A stretch of DNA of 34,905 nucleotides from the NCBI RefSeq assembly GCF_902705885.1, contig NZ_CACSIP010000044.1, positions 1 to 34,905 on the forward strand, written 5' to 3'. This DNA comes from Mycolicibacterium austroafricanum (lineage in GTDB: Bacteria > Actinomycetota > Actinomycetes > Mycobacteriales > Mycobacteriaceae). Below, in pieces: positions 32,438 through 34,905 of this stretch. Position 1 is the first letter of the stretch, and every line of letters starts with the position of its first letter. The notes beneath the pieces were generated by a model. That model was not told where the DNA came from and searched no databases. It was given only the letters and a program-made list of their open reading frames with translations. Position numbers and translations under genes: made by a program.

Positions 32438-33406
32438 CTAGTTCGTCTCCCCGTTCGGGTTCGAACCGCCGACCAGAGCGTGGATACGTCCCCGGGGGTA
32501 GGGCAGATCGATGCCGTGCTCGTCGTAGGCGCGAAGGATCTCCCGACGCAACCGCCGCTGCACGGCCCACTGGGCGCCGGGACGGGTCTTCAAGGTCATC
32601 CGCAACGTCAGCAGATCCGGCGACAGTTCCTGCACGCCCAGCATCTCGGGCCGGCCGAGGACCTTCGCCTCGATCGACTCGTCGGTGAGGGCGGCCTCGG
32701 CCGCGTCGAGAGCTACCCGCTCGGCCAGGTCCACATCGGCGGTCAGGGACACCGGTACCTCGATCCGCGCCACGGCGTACTCCTGACTCATGTTGCCGAC
32801 GCGGGCGATCTCACCGTTGCGCACGTACCAGAGCGTGCCGTCGATGTCGCGCAGCGTGGTGATCCGCAACCCGACGCTCTGCACCTCACCGACGGCCTCG
32901 CCGAGGTCGACGATGTCACCGACGCCGTACTGGTCCTCCAGCAGCATGAACACGCCGGTGACGAAATCGCGCACCAGGTTCTGCGCGCCGAAGCCGATCG
33001 CGAGCCCGACCACACCGGCCGAGGCGATGAACGGCGCGATGTTCACGCCGACGACGTTCAGGATCGCCAGGATGGCCCAGACCAACAGCACGATCGACAC
33101 CGTGGACTTGAGCACCGACCCGATGGTCTGGGCCCGCAGTTGGCGCCGTTCACTCACCTGCTGGCTGGTCGCGGTGGCAGGCACCCGGTCACGGAGGCCA
33201 CGCAGCAACGGCGGCTTGGCCGGTGCGTTCTCGTCACCGCTGGCCTTCTTCTTGCCCGACCGGCCGGTGGCCCGGTCGATCATCCGGTGCAGGACAAAAC
33301 GGGCGATCAGGACCACGACGATGTAGATCGCGATGCGTATCGGAACCTCACCGAGCCAGTAGCGACTTGTCTCCGTCCATTCGAAAGCCAACGCGTGCAC
33401 ATCCAT
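32438..33406 (-). CDS. MscS-family mechanosensitive channel
   Basis: A 322-residue membrane protein. A hydrophobic segment (VPIRIAIYIVVVLIARFVL) near the N-terminus is followed by a charged loop. Two more membrane segments contain TVSIVLLVWAILAIL and the pore helix GVVGLAIGFGAQNLVRDFVT, a hallmark of MscS. The cytosolic beta and alpha/beta domains follow (EDQYGVGDIVDLGEAVGEVQ). It opens under membrane tension to release osmolytes. The ATG at 33404-33406 is used; a TTG at 33442 would add 12 residues. Confidence 0.93.
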   Translation of the reverse strand: MDVHALAFEWTETSRYWLGEVPIRIAIYIVVVLIARFVLHRMIDRATGRSGKKKASGDENAPAKPPLLRGLRDRVPATATSQQVSERRQLRAQTIGSVLKSTVSIVLLVWAILAILNVVGVNIAPFIASAGVVGLAIGFGAQNLVRDFVTGVFMLLEDQYGVGDIVDLGEAVGEVQSVGLRITTLRDIDGTLWYVRNGEIARVGNMSQEYAVARIEVPVSLTADVDLAERVALDAAEAALTDESIEAKVLGRPEMLGVQELSPDLLTLRMTLKTRPGAQWAVQRRLRREILRAYDEHGIDLPYPRGRIHALVGGSNPNGETN

Positions 33407-33457
33407 GCTCTCGACCGTACGGATCGTCCCGGTGTTGTCCAACCCCTTCCCGGGCGC

Positions 33458-34540
33458 TCACTTCCTGGCGATGTAGTAGTAGTTCAGCGGGTCGGACTCG
33501 ATCTCGCGCACCTGCACATCGGCGAATCCGGCGTCGGCCAGCATCGAGGTCGCGACCTCGCGACCCCAGCAGGTGCCCAGCCCGTCGCCGTCGAGACCCA
33601 GGGACACACTCATGCAGTGCATCGTCGAAACGGTGTACAGGTAGGACCCGAACGGCACCCCGATGTTGTCCTCCAGCCGGCTGGACGCCTTGATGTCCAC
33701 CATCAGGAAAACGCCTCCGGGCCGCAGCGCGCGATGGATGTTGGCCAGCACCTCGGCCGGGTGCGCCTGGTCGTGGATGGCGTCGAACGCGGTGATGACG
33801 TCGAAGGCCTCGGTCCTGCGGTCCTCGGCGACGTCGGCGGACTCGAAGGTGACGTTGGTCAGCCCGAGCCGCAGCGCCTCCGCGGCACCCGCGGCAAGAC
33901 CCTCCTGCGAGAAGTCGATCCCGACGAACCGGCTGGACGGGAACGCCTGCCCCATGACGTTGACGGCGTGTCCGCTGCCGCAGCCGAAGTCCGCCACGTC
34001 GACACCGGCCCGCAGCCGTTCTGGCAGCCCGTCGACCAACGGCAGGATCCCGTCGACCAGCGCGGCGTCGAAGACCTCCCCGCTCTCTTCGGCCATCAGC
34101 TTGTGGAAACGCGGATACTCGCTGTAGGACAACCCGCCGCCGTGCTCGAAGCAGCCGATCACCTTCTGCTCCACCTCGCCCAGCAGCGGGATGAACTGCG
34201 CGACGCGCGAGAGGTTGTCCGGGCCGGCGGCCCGGGTGAGTACCGCGGCGCGCGTCTCGGGAAGCGAGTACGTCTGCGTCGCAGGGTCGTAGTCGACGAT
34301 GCGGCCGGCGACCACGCCGCCGAGCCACTCCCGGACGTAACGCTCGTTCAGCCCGGCGGCGTCGGCGATCTGCGTGCTGGTGGCCGGGGGCAGCCCCGCC
34401 AGCGTGTCGAACAGTTTGGTCTGGTGGCCGATCGACAGCAGGAGGGCCACGCTGGCGGCATCGATGGCGCCGACGATCCGCTCGGCGAACTCCTCGGTGG
34501 CCTCGGTTGCAGTTGTTGGGTTTGCGTCGATAGTCGTCAT
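33458..34540 (-). CDS. winged-helix SAM-dependent methyltransferase (Rv2258c-type)
   Basis: A 360-residue protein. Residues about 20-95 form a winged-helix dimer domain (LFDTLAGLPPATSTQIADAA, then GLNERYVREWLGG). The C-terminal Rossmann methyltransferase has motif I VADFGCGSGHAVNVMG, the acidic end FVGIDFS, and VITAFDAIHDQAHP. The C-terminus NYYYIARK is typical of Rv2258c relatives. The structure of the homologue is known but its substrate is not, as far as I recall. The ATG at 34538-34540 is used; a GTG three codons upstream is possible. The LuxR-type gene upstream on the same strand may control it. Confidence 0.93.
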   Translation of the reverse strand: MTTIDANPTTATEATEEFAERIVGAIDAASVALLLSIGHQTKLFDTLAGLPPATSTQIADAAGLNERYVREWLGGVVAGRIVDYDPATQTYSLPETRAAVLTRAAGPDNLSRVAQFIPLLGEVEQKVIGCFEHGGGLSYSEYPRFHKLMAEESGEVFDAALVDGILPLVDGLPERLRAGVDVADFGCGSGHAVNVMGQAFPSSRFVGIDFSQEGLAAGAAEALRLGLTNVTFESADVAEDRRTEAFDVITAFDAIHDQAHPAEVLANIHRALRPGGVFLMVDIKASSRLEDNIGVPFGSYLYTVSTMHCMSVSLGLDGDGLGTCWGREVATSMLADAGFADVQVREIESDPLNYYYIARK

Positions 34541-34655
34541 GTCGGACACGCTAGGCCGACCCCGCCGCCCCCGGCATCGATCACCCGATGCAACTTGCTG
34601 CCAGTCGATGGTGCAAATGATGCAGACGCCCGCGCGTGACCTGCAGGACGTGCCG

Positions 34656-34905
34656 TCAGAGGATGTTGTGTTCGCGCGCCCAGGCCACCGCCGCCGTCCG
34701 GTTGGAGACCCCCAACTTGGCGTAGATGTTGGCCAGATGCCGACCAACGGTCTTGTCCGAGAGGCACAACTGCTCGGCCACCGCCCGGTTGGTGGCGCCC
34801 GCTGCCACGGCGCACAACACCTCGACCTCGCGTCGGGTCAGCCCACCCGGCGACGGCGATCCGCAGATCCCGGCGGGCTCTACGCCGAGTTCGGCGTAGA
34901 TCGTG
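34656..34905 (-). CDS. LuxR-family regulator, C-terminal part (partial)
   Basis: The last 82 residues of a gene whose start lies beyond the window. They carry a complete LuxR C-terminal helix-turn-helix: GLTRREVEVLCAVAAGATNR, then AVAEQLCLSDKTVGRHLANI and YAKLGVSNRTAAVAWA. The stop is TGA at 34656-34658. It sits 115 bp upstream of the methyltransferase on the same strand; regulation of that gene is a reasonable guess. Confidence 0.92.
   Translation of the reverse strand, partial: TIYAELGVEPAGICGSPSPGGLTRREVEVLCAVAAGATNRAVAEQLCLSDKTVGRHLANIYAKLGVSNRTAAVAWAREHNIL

Noticed and set aside
32455..32480. GGTTCGAACCC-like sequence resembling a tRNA T arm or att site, sharing about 14 bp with the tRNA-Val gene
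   Set aside because: It is in-frame coding sequence of the MscS gene (GGSNPNGE); no cloverleaf or integrase accompanies it.

Overview
The window looks like chromosome from a mycobacterium, probably a Mycolicibacterium-type species. The evidence is high GC with GC-rich third codon positions, frequent GTG starts, a complete mycolic-acid FAS-II cluster (fabD-acpM-kasA-kasB-accD6), and a gene order that, as I remember it, follows the M. tuberculosis segment from about Rv2228c to Rv2258c with local insertions and losses. Species identity cannot be fixed from sequence alone.

Layout. 1-4112 is accessory. A thiol/redox-looking pair (a flavoprotein disulfide oxidoreductase with a CPFC motif, translationally coupled to a SAM methyltransferase) is divergent from an XRE-cupin regulator. 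It is followed by a PadR regulator and an APC permease whose promoters share a 16-bp palindrome-containing element. 4222-7207 is a tightly coupled minus-strand operon: Nif3-like protein, coiled-coil zinc-ribbon protein, RNase H/phosphatase. 7299-9413 is ptkA-ptpA-SURF1 on the plus strand, with an unusual triple 30-bp repeat at the ptkA/ptpA junction. cobD converges on it. 10390-14485 is a second accessory block: an amidohydrolase, an EspA-like/DUF1023 alpha/beta hydrolase and an LppA-like lipoprotein, lying next to tRNA-Val(TAC). 14822-16427 holds ahpE, a DUF3052 protein and a small lipoprotein.

16627-26197 is the metabolic core: aceE (pyruvate to acetyl-CoA), the regulator mabR, then the FAS-II operon. 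AccD6 helps make malonyl-CoA, FabD loads malonate onto AcpM, and KasA and KasB elongate meromycolate chains. An exact TTTTGT-N9-ACAAAA inverted repeat sits in the fabD promoter, the form I remember for the MabR site. The operon ends at a perfect 21-bp inverted repeat whose second arm is the 3' end of the convergent glpD gene.

26248-30989 is a glycerol-phosphate/lipid group: glpD coupled to a TetR regulator, divergent from an alkyl-DHAP-synthase-like flavoprotein and a diacylglycerol-kinase-like lipid kinase. 30970-34905 carries a DUF3145 protein, a class C beta-lactamase-fold protein, an MscS channel, a winged-helix methyltransferase and a truncated LuxR-type regulator.

No IS element, prophage or CRISPR array is visible, and no gene-free stretch exceeds about 220 bp. 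The most original candidates are the possible dithiol-oxidase/S-methyltransferase pair (151-2331), the PadR/permease shared operator, the ptpA N-terminal repeat expansion and the gene-junction duplication at 13832-13865.
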